Shown: positions 1-6,113, counted from the stretch's first letter. The stretch: DNA of 6,149 nt from an uncultured Actinotalea sp. (GCF_946885855.1 NZ_CAMPHH010000205.1:1-6149), one strand, 5' to 3'. Made by a program: numbers and translations. The notes: generated from the sequence alone by a model not told the origin.

Positions 1-239
1 AGGACACGCCGTTCGGCCCGCGTCACGGGCGGGACGACGACGACGCGGCCTCCGCCGCGGCCCAGGCCGCGCTCCTGCTCGACGCGCTCCCCGCCGTCGA
101 GGGACCGTGGGGCTCGGGCCGCCTGCTCACCTCACGGCTGCTCACCGTCCTGGTCACCGACGACGGCCGGGTGCTCGTGGGCGCCGTCGACCGGGCGACG
201 CTCGAGGCCGCCGCCGCGGCGCCCGGGCCCACCGGGTGA
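1..239 (+). CDS. C-terminal fragment of an unidentified protein, possibly LolA/RseB-like, encoded upstream of an ABC transporter
   Basis: An open frame enters from the left edge (first full codon at base 3) and ends at TGA 237-239, giving the last 78 residues of a protein whose start lies outside the window. The fragment begins DTPFGPRHGRDDDD, continues through an alanine-rich probable helix, and ends with a short strand-like stretch (LLTVLVTDDGRVLVGAV) before an alanine-rich tail. The stop overlaps the GTG start of the ABC ATPase in a GTGA junction, so the two are probably translationally coupled and in one operon. From memory of actinobacterial gene order, LolA/RseB-like secreted or lipid-anchored proteins are often encoded directly upstream of such ATPase-permease pairs, and their C-termini carry a similar TDDGRLLVGAV-like strand. 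That assignment is inference; no catalytic motif is visible in the fragment. The reading frame itself is well supported by codon bias and the overlap. Confidence 0.6.
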   Translation, partial: DTPFGPRHGRDDDDAASAAAQAALLLDALPAVEGPWGSGRLLTSRLLTVLVTDDGRVLVGAVDRATLEAAAAAPGPTG

Positions 240-1213
240 GCGCCCCCGCGGTCGAGTCCCCCACCTTGCCGGCGCCGGCAGCGGACCTGGCGCTCGCGAC
301 GCGCGGCCTGAGCAAGCGATTCCGGTCGGGCCAGCTCGCCGTCGACGGGGTGGATCTCGCGGTGCCGCACGGCGCCGTCTACGGCTTCCTCGGCCCCAAC
401 GGCTCGGGGAAGACGACGACGATCCGCATGCTGCTCGGGCTCATGCAGCCGACCGCCGGCGACCGGTTCCTGCTCGGTCACGCGATGCCCGACCACGCAG
501 CGACGGTCCTGCCACGCGTCGGCGCCCTGGTCGAGGGCCCCGCGTTCCACCCCTACCTCTCGGCGGTCGAGAACCTGCGCCGCCTCGATGCCGCGGACCG
601 CACCACCGACCCGCGCACGCTCGAGCAGCGCCTGGACGCCGCGCTGGACCGCGTCGGGCTGGCGGCGGCCGCCGGCAAGCGGTTCCGGCACTACTCGCTC
701 GGCATGCGCCAGCGCCTCGGCCTCGCCGCGGCGCTGCTGCGCCCGAGGGACCTGCTCGTGCTCGACGAGCCGACCAACGGCCTGGACCCCCAGGGCACCC
801 GCGAGGTCCGGACCCTGCTGCTGGACCTGGCGGCGTCCGGCGCGACCGTCCTGCTCTCGACGCACCTGCTGTCCGAGGTGGAGCAGATCTGCACCCACGT
901 CGGGGTCATGCACCGCGGTCGACTCGTCGCGCAGGACGCGCTGCCCGCGCTGCGGGCTCGGAGCGCCGCCGTCGTCGCCGTCCGGTCCGGCGACCCGGCC
1001 GCGGCCGCGCGGGTGCTGGACCGGCTCGGGCTGGCCGCCGTCGCGCTCGATGCGGATGCCGTGACCGCCACGCTGGGCTCCGCCGTGCCGGAGGACGTCG
1101 TCGTCGCGCTGGTGCAGGCGGGCGTGCCCGTCCGCGGCTTCGAGGTGCGGAGCGCCGACCTGGAGGAGATGTTCGTCGAGCTGACCGGGGAGGGCTTCGA
1201 TGTCAGCGGTTGA
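236..1213 (+). CDS. ABC transporter ATP-binding protein (BcrA/NatA/DrrA-type)
   Basis: A cytoplasmic nucleotide-binding subunit that would power the permease encoded next to it. The product is 325 residues, usual for this family of single-domain ATPases with a C-terminal extension. Visible motifs in order are Walker A GPNGSGKT (53-60), a Q-loop region VGALVEGPAF (95-104) in which the canonical Gln is Glu100 (common in BcrA-like ATPases), the signature YSLGMRQR (153-160), Walker B LLVLDEP (173-179), the D-loop GLDP (182-185) and the switch His210 in STH. The C-terminal part (about 235-325) is the small accessory region of BcrA-type proteins, ending with the characteristic DLEEMFVELTG. The chosen start is GTG at 236, inside the preceding stop (GTGA) and 17 residues before the ABC fold begins. 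A GTG further upstream at 107 would add about 43 residues of low-complexity sequence lying wholly over the preceding gene. All ATPase motifs are intact. The substrate cannot be told from the sequence; drug, peptide or lipid export are all possible. Confidence 0.95.
   Translation: MSAPAVESPTLPAPAADLALATRGLSKRFRSGQLAVDGVDLAVPHGAVYGFLGPNGSGKTTTIRMLLGLMQPTAGDRFLLGHAMPDHAATVLPRVGALVEGPAFHPYLSAVENLRRLDAADRTTDPRTLEQRLDAALDRVGLAAAAGKRFRHYSLGMRQRLGLAAALLRPRDLLVLDEPTNGLDPQGTREVRTLLLDLAASGATVLLSTHLLSEVEQICTHVGVMHRGRLVAQDALPALRARSAAVVAVRSGDPAAAARVLDRLGLAAVALDADAVTATLGSAVPEDVVVALVQAGVPVRGFEVRSADLEEMFVELTGEGFDVSG
1187..1194 (+). promoter_or_regulatory. Ribosome binding site of the ABC permease gene
   Basis: GGGGAGGG lies inside the last codons of the ATPase gene, five bases before the ATG at 1200. 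It is the clearest Shine-Dalgarno-like match on the plus strand here and fixes the permease start within the 14-base overlap with the ATPase gene. Confidence 0.7.
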
Positions 1214-2075
1214 GGCAGGCCGTCCCCCGGTCCCCGCCCCGGCGGGTGCGCGGAGCGTTCCCCGCGGGGCCACGTGGCGGCTCTTCCGGTCCGAGCTGCG
1301 GCTGATCTACCGACGACGACGCAACATCGCCGGGGCGCTCGTCCTCGCGGCGGTGCCGGTCATCATCGCCGTCTCGATCCGGGTGTCGGGCTCGGGCGAC
1401 GGGGACTCGTTCCTCTTCGGCCAGATCACCGTCAACGGGCTCTTCGTCGCGCTGGCGGCGCTCTTCGTGCAGATGCCGTTCTTCCTGCCGACGGCGGTGG
1501 CGACCATCGCGGGCGACGCCGTCGCGGGCGAGGCGAACCAGGGCACGCTGCGCTACCTGCTCGTCGTCCCGGTGGAGCGGACCCGGCTGCTCCTGGTCAA
1601 GCTCGCCGCGATGGTCGTCTTCGCCGCGTCGGCGACGCTGCTCGTCGCCGGGGTCGGGGGCGTCGTCGGGGTGGCGCTCTTCGGCGCCGGTCCCCTGCCC
1701 ACGATCTCCGGCACCACGCTGACCTTCGCCGAGGGGATCGGGCGGCTGCTCCTGGTCTGCGGGTACCTCACGCTGTGCCTGGTCGCCCTCGGCGCCATCG
1801 GCCTGTTCATCTCCACGCTCACGGAGCAGCCGCTGGCGGCGACGATCGCCGTCCTCGTCGTCGCGCTGACCAGCCAGATCCTCGACGCGCTGTCCCAGCT
1901 CGAGCCGATCCACGAGTACCTGCCGACGCACTGGTGGTTCGCTTTCGCCGACCTCCTGCGCGATCCCGTCGCGACAGGCAGCCTCCTGCCGGGGGTCGTG
2001 TCCGCGCTCGCGTACACCGCCGTCTTCACCGCGGCCGCCTGGGCGCGGTTCACGACGAAGGACATCAGCTCCTGA
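1200..2075 (+). CDS. ABC-2 type transporter permease
   Basis: The membrane subunit partnering the ATPase encoded just upstream; its start overlaps the end of that gene by 14 bases and has a strong Shine-Dalgarno. The product is 291 residues. After a proline-rich cytoplasmic N-terminus (1-25) and an amphipathic RSELRLIYRRRR segment (30-41), about six hydrophobic segments are seen near 43-61, 78-103, 133-162, 182-205, 211-230 and 262-281, the usual ABC-2 layout. Between segments 2 and 3 is the family hallmark GDAVAGEANQGTLRYLLVVP (105-124), followed by VERTRLLLVKL; this loop is a typical ABC-2 element between the second and third helices. The tail is short and cytoplasmic (FTTKDISS). ATPase and permease are both single-domain, so the working transporter would be a 2+2 assembly. 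Topology was judged by eye. The substrate is unknown; an export direction is expected from the family. Confidence 0.92.
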   Translation: MSAVEAGRPPVPAPAGARSVPRGATWRLFRSELRLIYRRRRNIAGALVLAAVPVIIAVSIRVSGSGDGDSFLFGQITVNGLFVALAALFVQMPFFLPTAVATIAGDAVAGEANQGTLRYLLVVPVERTRLLLVKLAAMVVFAASATLLVAGVGGVVGVALFGAGPLPTISGTTLTFAEGIGRLLLVCGYLTLCLVALGAIGLFISTLTEQPLAATIAVLVVALTSQILDALSQLEPIHEYLPTHWWFAFADLLRDPVATGSLLPGVVSALAYTAVFTAAAWARFTTKDISS

Positions 2076-2101
2076 GGGCGCCCGCCCGTCGTCCGAGGGG
2101 A

Positions 2102-2122
2102 TCGGCCCGGCCGGGCGGCCGA
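2102..2122. terminator. GC-rich inverted repeat between convergent genes, possible bidirectional terminator
   Basis: In the 60-base gap between the permease stop (2075) and the protease stop (2136), TCGGCC (2102-2107) is complementary to GGCCGA (2117-2122). The centre contains an overlapping 10-base palindrome, CCCGGCCGGG (2106-2115), so two alternative hairpins are possible. Neither side has a T-tract, which is common for actinobacterial hairpin terminators. The position between two converging genes supports a shared termination role, but in DNA this GC-rich short repeats arise easily by chance. Confidence 0.4.
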
Positions 2123-2135
2123 GAGGGTGGCGCGG

Positions 2136-4670
2136 TCAACCGGCGGGCTCCACGGGCGCGAAGTAGCCCAGCACGTCGGCGATGAGGTTGACCGTCCCGA
2201 CATTGTTGTAGAGGTAGAACCGGTTCGACCCGCCGGACGCGAGCCCGATCAGGGCAGTGTTCGAGGTATCGGTCCCCGGGACCGGGTTGAACGCCGAGGT
2301 GCTCTTGCACGACGGCACCGCGGTCCCGCCCGGGCACGCCGAGACATAGGTGACCGCGGACGCGCCTGTCGCCGTCAGGTTGGTCGCGACCACCGTGGCC
2401 CCAGCCGGCACGTTGCCGAGCGCCGGGAACACCGTGCTCGCCGGTCCGAGGGTCCGCGACGGCATGACCCGCTGCGGCGTGACGGCGTGGTACCGCCCGG
2501 CGGTGGCCGGCGCGACCGCGCTGTCGACGAAGTACCCCGTGACGTCGAGGTCGATCCCGACCGAGCCGGAGTTGTTGTAGACCCGCACCTGGTCCGTGCG
2601 AGGGCCGCCCAGCTGGACCACGGCGGCGTTCGCCCGGTCTCGACCGCCCAGCGTGTTCACCGTCGACACCCTCGTGCACTCGGCGAGGGCCTGGCCCTGC
2701 GGGCAGACCGAGATGAAGCTCGTCCGTGCGGTCCCGCCGCTCGTGGTGACGTTGAGCGCGACGGCTGTCGCGCCCGCCGGCACCCCGGACAGGGTGACGG
2801 AGGTGTCCGCCCCCTCGCCCATGACCCGGGAGAAGGCCCGGGCGGGCGCGGGCAGTGCGACGAGCTCCCCGCCGACGTCGGTGCCGCCGACGTAGTAGCC
2901 CTGAAGGTCGGCCAGGAGTGTCACGGTGCCGAGGTTGTTGTACAGGGTGATCGCGCGGTCGGCGCCCAGCGCGACGATCGCGGCGGAGGCCGTGTCCGTC
3001 CCCGGGGCCGGGTTGAGCGCCGAGGTCCCCGTGCACTGCGGCAGGGGCGTCCCCGACGCGCACGCGGACACGAACGAGACGGCGGACGGCCCGGCGGCGG
3101 TGATGTTGAGGGCCACCGCGGTGGCCCCGGCCGGTGCGTCGGTCAGCGGGACGGTGACGGTGCCGCCCGGTCCGACCTGGACCGGCTCCAGGACCCGTCG
3201 GGGCGTCGCCGCGCGGAAGACCGCGCCCGGGCCCACGGGCGGCGCCGGCCCGACCCGCACGACGGCGTGATCGGTGGCCACGGACAGGACCGTGAAGGAG
3301 AACGAGCCGTCGGCGCTGGTGAACGCCTGACCGCCGTCGAAGGAGAAGTCCCGTGAGGTGGGCGCCGTCTCGAGCAGGTACGTCTGCCCGTCGCCCCGGT
3401 CGACGCGGCGCACGACGACCCCGGGCGTGAAACGGCGGTAGTCGCACGAGGCGAGCCCCGTCGCGCAGCCGGCCCTGACCGTGGCGAGGTCGGTGTCGCG
3501 TCCGGTCGCTCCGCGGTGCTCGACGACGTAGGTGGTCGTCCCCGTGGCGAAGCGAAGGCCCCGCACGCCCGCACCGGAACCGACCGCCCCCAGGGTCACG
3601 GTGGTCGGTCCCGTGACGTCAAGGACCGCCCCCGGCGCGACCCCGAGCTGGTCCAGGTGCGCCATGCTCACCAGTCCGGGCACGCCTCGTGCCACCACGC
3701 CCATCACGTCGTAGGCATCGCCGTAGGCGGCGTCCCGGCACGCCGAGGACGGACCGTCCGGACCGTTCTCGCAGTCCACGCGCGTGTTGGAGTGCTCGAG
3801 CGTGAGCGTGTGGCCGAGCTCGTGGGCGAAGACGTGGTCGGGGTGGTTCACGGTGCCGTTGATCCAGCCGCTGCCGCCCTGCGCTAGGTGGGCGACGCCG
3901 GCGAAGCCACACGCGGCGACGCGTTGCGTCGAGACCATGGCGTGCTGGGCACCGTTCCCTCCGGTCGCGCCGACCTGCCCTCCCACCCAGGCCAGGAACC
4001 GGAGGATGTTGTCGGAGGAGCACCCCTGCGCGGCGTTCCACTGCGTGAAGTCGCCGAAGGCCCGCCGCTGTCCCGTCATGAAGCTGACGGCGCCGCCCGT
4101 CGAGTCGGACCAGTACGGCGCGACGTACCCGGTCAGCCAGGCCGCGAGCGTGTCCGCTGAGTAGGACGCCGCAGAAGACGGGACGAGCCCGGCGATGCCG
4201 GCCGTGCCGACGTGGACGGTGCGCGTGCCGGGGGCGATCGCCGCCGCCAACCCGACCGGGGCCCCGTCACCCGAGGGCTCGGCGCCCTCCTCGGCGGGTG
4301 CCGCGATCACCCCCACGTCCAATGCCGGGACGCCGCCGTCGGCGTCCGTCACGGGAGCTCCCGCCTCCACGGCGAGTGCCGCCGCCGTGGTCTCGACCGC
4401 CACGACCGAGCCCGTCTCCGCCCCGACGAGATCGTCCGTCCGGACCCGGGTCACCCCGCCGTCGTCGGCGACGACGACGCTGAGCTGGATGTCGCGCCCG
4501 TCGAAGGTGTCCACCACGAGCCGCTCCAGCCGACCCTCGACCGTCTCGACGGCGCCGCTGGACCCCGCGGAGGCGCCCGCCGGGAGCGCCGGCACCAGGG
4601 CGAGCGGTCCCAGGAGTGCGGCGGACAGCAGCGTCAAGCGTGACCGGGAGCCCGGACGAGGCCACATCAT
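2136..4670 (-). CDS. Secreted metzincin-type zinc metalloprotease (peptidase M11/gametolysin-like) with three C-terminal repeats
   Basis: An 844-residue exported protein. Residues 1-35 look like a Sec signal peptide: arginines early, a hydrophobic core LTLLSAALLGPLALVP, and an ASA cleavage site near 35. Residues about 43-96 form a small beta-rich segment (VEGRLERLVVDTFDGR), like the N-terminal region of M11-type proteins, followed by a likely propeptide/linker rich in A, E and G. The catalytic domain spans about 150-475. It has HELGHTLTLEH (283-293), giving zinc ligands His283, His287 and His293 and the general base Glu284, and a Met-turn YGDAYDVMG with Met323. The usual metzincin Gly at motif position 8 is Thr290. 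Cysteine pairs C217/C254, C300/C311 and C402/C409 suggest extracellular disulfides. Three repeats of about 110 residues follow (485-594, 604-715, 727-838). The start is the first of two adjacent ATGs and places the signal peptide at the N-terminus; the ribosome site is weak (GGA four bases upstream). The substrate is unknown. The gene lies 75 bases downstream of mtnN on the same strand, so it may be read from the luxS promoter or from one I could not find. Confidence 0.85.
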   Translation of the reverse strand: MMWPRPGSRSRLTLLSAALLGPLALVPALPAGASAGSSGAVETVEGRLERLVVDTFDGRDIQLSVVVADDGGVTRVRTDDLVGAETGSVVAVETTAAALAVEAGAPVTDADGGVPALDVGVIAAPAEEGAEPSGDGAPVGLAAAIAPGTRTVHVGTAGIAGLVPSSAASYSADTLAAWLTGYVAPYWSDSTGGAVSFMTGQRRAFGDFTQWNAAQGCSSDNILRFLAWVGGQVGATGGNGAQHAMVSTQRVAACGFAGVAHLAQGGSGWINGTVNHPDHVFAHELGHTLTLEHSNTRVDCENGPDGPSSACRDAAYGDAYDVMGVVARGVPGLVSMAHLDQLGVAPGAVLDVTGPTTVTLGAVGSGAGVRGLRFATGTTTYVVEHRGATGRDTDLATVRAGCATGLASCDYRRFTPGVVVRRVDRGDGQTYLLETAPTSRDFSFDGGQAFTSADGSFSFTVLSVATDHAVVRVGPAPPVGPGAVFRAATPRRVLEPVQVGPGGTVTVPLTDAPAGATAVALNITAAGPSAVSFVSACASGTPLPQCTGTSALNPAPGTDTASAAIVALGADRAITLYNNLGTVTLLADLQGYYVGGTDVGGELVALPAPARAFSRVMGEGADTSVTLSGVPAGATAVALNVTTSGGTARTSFISVCPQGQALAECTRVSTVNTLGGRDRANAAVVQLGGPRTDQVRVYNNSGSVGIDLDVTGYFVDSAVAPATAGRYHAVTPQRVMPSRTLGPASTVFPALGNVPAGATVVATNLTATGASAVTYVSACPGGTAVPSCKSTSAFNPVPGTDTSNTALIGLASGGSNRFYLYNNVGTVNLIADVLGYFAPVEPAG
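2157..3218 (-). repeat. Three tandem repeat domains in the protease C-terminus, each with a Cys-x8-Cys pair
   Basis: The coding region for residues 485-838 holds three copies of one module: 2889-3218 (first), 2526-2861 (second) and 2157-2492 (third). Shared positions include a start like FRAATPRRV / YHAVTPQRV, a central PAGATAVALN(I/V)T, a Cys-x8-Cys (C537/C546, C656/C665, C779/C788), then an Asn-containing strand (SALNP, STVNT, SAFNP), and a closing (L/V)YNN-GTV-L-ADL-GYYV. Copies 1 and 3 are closest to each other; copy 2 is more diverged. The module resembles beta-rich repeats common in secreted actinobacterial proteins, usually written VPAGATAVVLNVT...LYN..G...VVADVVGYY, whose function is not established. 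Binding to carbohydrate or cell wall is a guess. The divergence at residue level suggests an old duplication rather than recent tandem copying. Confidence 0.8.
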
Positions 4671-4745
4671 GACTGTCCATCGGCGCGCCGGGGGTGAACT
4701 TGAGCCCGCTCGATCCGTGGGCGACCGTCGACGGCGCGGCGGTCC

Positions 4746-5495
4746 TCAGGGAGCCGGCGCGAGAAGGCCGAGTGCCGCGAGGACGACCCGGGCCGAGCGG
4801 TCCGCGGCATCGTCGACGTGGGTCAGGAAGTCGCCGTCGGCGGCCGGGCCGCACAGGTCCGACACCCCGCGCACGGAGACGAAGGCCGTCGCGTGGGCGT
4901 AGCACGCGTGCGCGAGGGCGGTCGACTCCATGTCGGTGCTCAGCGCGTCCGGGAAGGCGGTCCGCAGCGGCTCGACCCTCGCCGCGTCGACGAACGTGTC
5001 GCTGGACAGCACGGTGCCCGCACGCAGGGTGAGGTCGGGCGCCGCCTGCGCCCCCGCGCCGACCATGGCCGCCACGAGCCCGCCGTCGGCCGGGTACGTC
5101 TCCGGCATGCCCGGGACCTGCCCCAGCACGTACCCGAAGGCCCGGGCGTCCGCGGCGGAGTACACGTACCGCTCCCCCACGACGACGTCGCCGACGCGGA
5201 CGTCGCGCCCGAGGCCACCCGCGCTGCCGGCGCTGACGACCACCCGCGGCCGGGCCGCCGCGATGACCACGGCGACCGCTGCGGCCGCGTTGACCAGGCC
5301 GATCCCCGTGCGGACCAGCAGCACGGCCCGCCCCTCGACCTCGAGCAGCCGCTCGACCGCACCGCCGACGGCGACCGGGTCGCCCACGCGGGAGGCGCGC
5401 TCGAGGAACGGCGCGGCCTCGTCGTCCATCGCGACGACGACGGCGGCGTCGACGCCGGACGGGCCGCGGGCGCCACCCCGATCGCTCGCACTCAC
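4746..5495 (-). CDS. mtnN: 5'-methylthioadenosine/S-adenosylhomocysteine nucleosidase
   Basis: A cytoplasmic hydrolase that removes adenine from S-adenosylhomocysteine (giving S-ribosylhomocysteine) and from 5'-methylthioadenosine. The product is 249 residues, slightly longer than the roughly 230 of E. coli Pfs because of a short N-terminal lead. Family landmarks are [12 protein letters not shown] (19-30), with Glu26 matching E. coli Glu12; SAGSAGGL (88-95), the nucleoside-phosphorylase-fold glycine motif; [14 protein letters not shown] (186-199), with Met189-Glu190 matching Met173-Glu174; and [11 protein letters not shown] (206-216), with Ser212-Asp213 matching Ser196-Asp197. All catalytic positions appear intact. 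The start is GTG at 5493-5495, which overlaps the luxS stop in a GTGA junction; a weak GGTGA lies just upstream inside luxS. It makes the substrate of the enzyme encoded immediately upstream, so gene order mirrors a two-step pathway. Purine nucleoside phosphorylases share the fold, but the MEE/DDE-like N-terminal acid, the D-M-E motif and the luxS linkage favour MtnN. Confidence 0.93.
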   Translation of the reverse strand: MSASDRGGARGPSGVDAAVVVAMDDEAAPFLERASRVGDPVAVGGAVERLLEVEGRAVLLVRTGIGLVNAAAAVAVVIAAARPRVVVSAGSAGGLGRDVRVGDVVVGERYVYSAADARAFGYVLGQVPGMPETYPADGGLVAAMVGAGAQAAPDLTLRAGTVLSSDTFVDAARVEPLRTAFPDALSTDMESTALAHACYAHATAFVSVRGVSDLCGPAADGDFLTHVDDAADRSARVVLAALGLLAPAP

Positions 5496-5959
5496 GCGGT
5501 CACCGTGCTCCACTCGGCGCGAGCCGCCAGGAAGCGGCGGGCGGCCTCCTGCGCGCCCTCGAGCGTGTGGTTCGCGCCCCAGCCGCACTGGGTGTCGTTC
5601 GCGGCCGGCACCTCCTGGGCGCGCGTGACGTCCTCGAGCGTGGTGGCGATGAGGTCCTGCGCGTCGGCGTCCGTCCACTCCCCGGAGAGGATGAGGTAGA
5701 AGCCCGTCTGGCAGCCCATCGGCGAGAAGTCGACGACCCGGTCCGAGTGGTTGCGTGAGTGCTCGGCGAAGAGGTGCTCGAGGGAGTGGACCACCGGCAT
5801 CTCGAGGTGCTCGACGTTCGGCTGCGCGAACCGGACGTCGTACTTGCTCAGGACGTCGCCCGCGGGCAGCACCTTCCGGTCCGCGAGCCGCACGTACGGC
5901 GCGACGACGGTGCGGTGGTCGAGGTTGAAGGACTCGACGTTCATTCTCGGCTGGTCCAC
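5492..5959 (-). CDS. luxS: S-ribosylhomocysteine lyase (AI-2 synthesis protein LuxS)
   Basis: A metal-dependent cytoplasmic enzyme that splits S-ribosylhomocysteine into homocysteine and 4,5-dihydroxy-2,3-pentanedione, which cyclises to AI-2. Numbered from the chosen GTG start (155 residues), the metal ligands are His58 and His62 in HSLEHLF, plus Cys125 in DTQCGWG. Glu61 is the catalytic acid/base of the HxxEH motif, and Cys83 in [10 protein letters not shown] matches the catalytic Cys84 of B. subtilis. The N-terminus [10 protein letters not shown] and [11 protein letters not shown] are classic LuxS sequence. Two starts are possible: GTG at 5957-5959 has AGGGAG seven bases upstream, while ATG at 5942-5944 gives the usual family N-terminus (150 residues) but has no clear ribosome site. 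I chose the GTG on ribosome-site evidence; the five extra residues are VDQPR. An upstream in-frame GTG at 6046 is rejected because it reads through the leader. No AI-2 receptor or lsr-type uptake genes are visible, so a purely metabolic role is as likely as signalling. Confidence 0.95.
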   Translation of the reverse strand: MDQPRMNVESFNLDHRTVVAPYVRLADRKVLPAGDVLSKYDVRFAQPNVEHLEMPVVHSLEHLFAEHSRNHSDRVVDFSPMGCQTGFYLILSGEWTDADAQDLIATTLEDVTRAQEVPAANDTQCGWGANHTLEGAQEAARRFLAARAEWSTVTA

Positions 5960-5966
5960 GCGTCTG

Positions 5967-5972
5967 CTCCCT
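5967..5972 (-). promoter_or_regulatory. luxS: Ribosome binding site supporting the GTG start of luxS
   Basis: On the minus strand AGGGAG lies seven bases before GTG 5957-5959 and 22 bases before the ATG at 5942-5944. The first spacing is ideal and the second is too long, so this site decides the annotated start. Confidence 0.55.
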
Positions 5973-5979
5973 GCTCGGT

Positions 5980-6002
5980 GTGCGGTCGGGGTCCGTCCGC
6001 AC
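5980..6002 (-). other. 23-base interrupted palindrome in the luxS leader
   Basis: GTGCGG (5980-5985) pairs with CCGCAC (5997-6002). After a symmetric T-T mismatch, CGG (5987-5989) pairs with CCG (5993-5995) around a three-base centre. It lies directly downstream of the proposed -10 element and 8 bases before the Shine-Dalgarno. It could be an operator over the transcription start or an RNA hairpin near the 5' end of the luxS message. The symmetry is directly visible; the role is inference. Confidence 0.45.
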
Positions 6003-6028
6003 AACGGCGTCACCTCCCCCGGTGTTCC
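6003..6028 (-). promoter_or_regulatory. Candidate ECF-sigma-type promoter of the luxS-mtnN operon
   Basis: Read on the minus strand, GGAAC (6028-6024) is followed after 17 bases by CGTT (6006-6003). This fits the general ECF sigma pattern of GGAAC/T and CGTT or GTT with 16-18 bases between. A start around 5990-5998 would give a leader of roughly 30-40 bases before GTG 5959. No good TTGACA/TATAAT pair was seen in the leader. Short motifs of this kind occur by chance, so this is a candidate only. Confidence 0.35.
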
Positions 6029-6042
6029 GTCCCCAGTGTTCC
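6017..6042 (-). repeat. Short tandem direct repeat upstream of luxS
   Basis: Two 12-base units on the minus strand, GGAACACTGGGG (6042-6031) and GGAACACCGGGG (6028-6017), match at 11 of 12 positions and are separated by two bases, giving a 14-base period. The downstream copy contains the proposed -35 GGAAC. They could be paired regulator sites or a chance slippage product. Confidence 0.5.
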
Positions 6043-6078
6043 CCACCGGCGGGGCGGGACCGGCGCGTGCCCCACAGG

Positions 6079-6113
6079 CCGGAGGGCGGCACCGGTGCGG
6101 TGCCGCCCTCCGG
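6079..6113 (-). terminator. Strong stem-loop terminator candidate upstream of luxS
   Basis: CCGGAGGGCGGCACC (6079-6093) is perfectly complementary to the bases at 6099-6113, giving a 15-bp GC-rich stem with a five-base loop (6094-6098). There is no T-run on either side, as is usual in actinobacteria. On the minus strand a TGA at 6137-6139, preceded by TTCTGG GAC, lies 23 bases upstream of the stem. It would be the stop of a gene entering from the right edge; only three codons are visible, so that gene is not annotated. The hairpin would isolate the luxS operon from that neighbour. It could equally end a plus-strand transcript, but no plus-strand gene is seen before it. Confidence 0.7.

Noticed and set aside
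23..1273. Minus-strand open frame of about 416 codons opposite the ABC ATPase gene
   Set aside because: The opposite strand encodes intact Walker A, signature and Walker B motifs; the antisense product is low-complexity R/A/G/Q sequence.
2076..2083. GGGCGCCC palindrome immediately after the permease stop
   Set aside because: An eight-base self-complementary word has no room for a loop and is frequent in GC-rich DNA.
2127..3356. Long plus-strand open frame of about 409 codons opposite the protease gene
   Set aside because: It is an arginine- and glycine-rich antisense shadow of a high-GC gene, with no domain, and it lies on the strand opposite a protein with a clear signal peptide and zinc motif.
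4723..4744. Imperfect hairpin GACCG...CGGTC just after the mtnN stop, as a terminator
   Set aside because: Only five outer pairs, then a mismatch and two pairs, in very GC-rich sequence; too weak to call.
5960..6046. luxS starting at GTG 6044-6046 (184 residues)
   Set aside because: The extra residues are proline-, threonine- and glycine-rich, have no ribosome site, and would cover the promoter candidate and palindrome.
5496..6092. N-terminal extension of the mtnN frame running through luxS to 6092
   Set aside because: This part is an out-of-frame reading of luxS and its leader. It does not represent a LuxS-MtnN fusion; the two genes are in different frames and mtnN starts at GTG 5493-5495.
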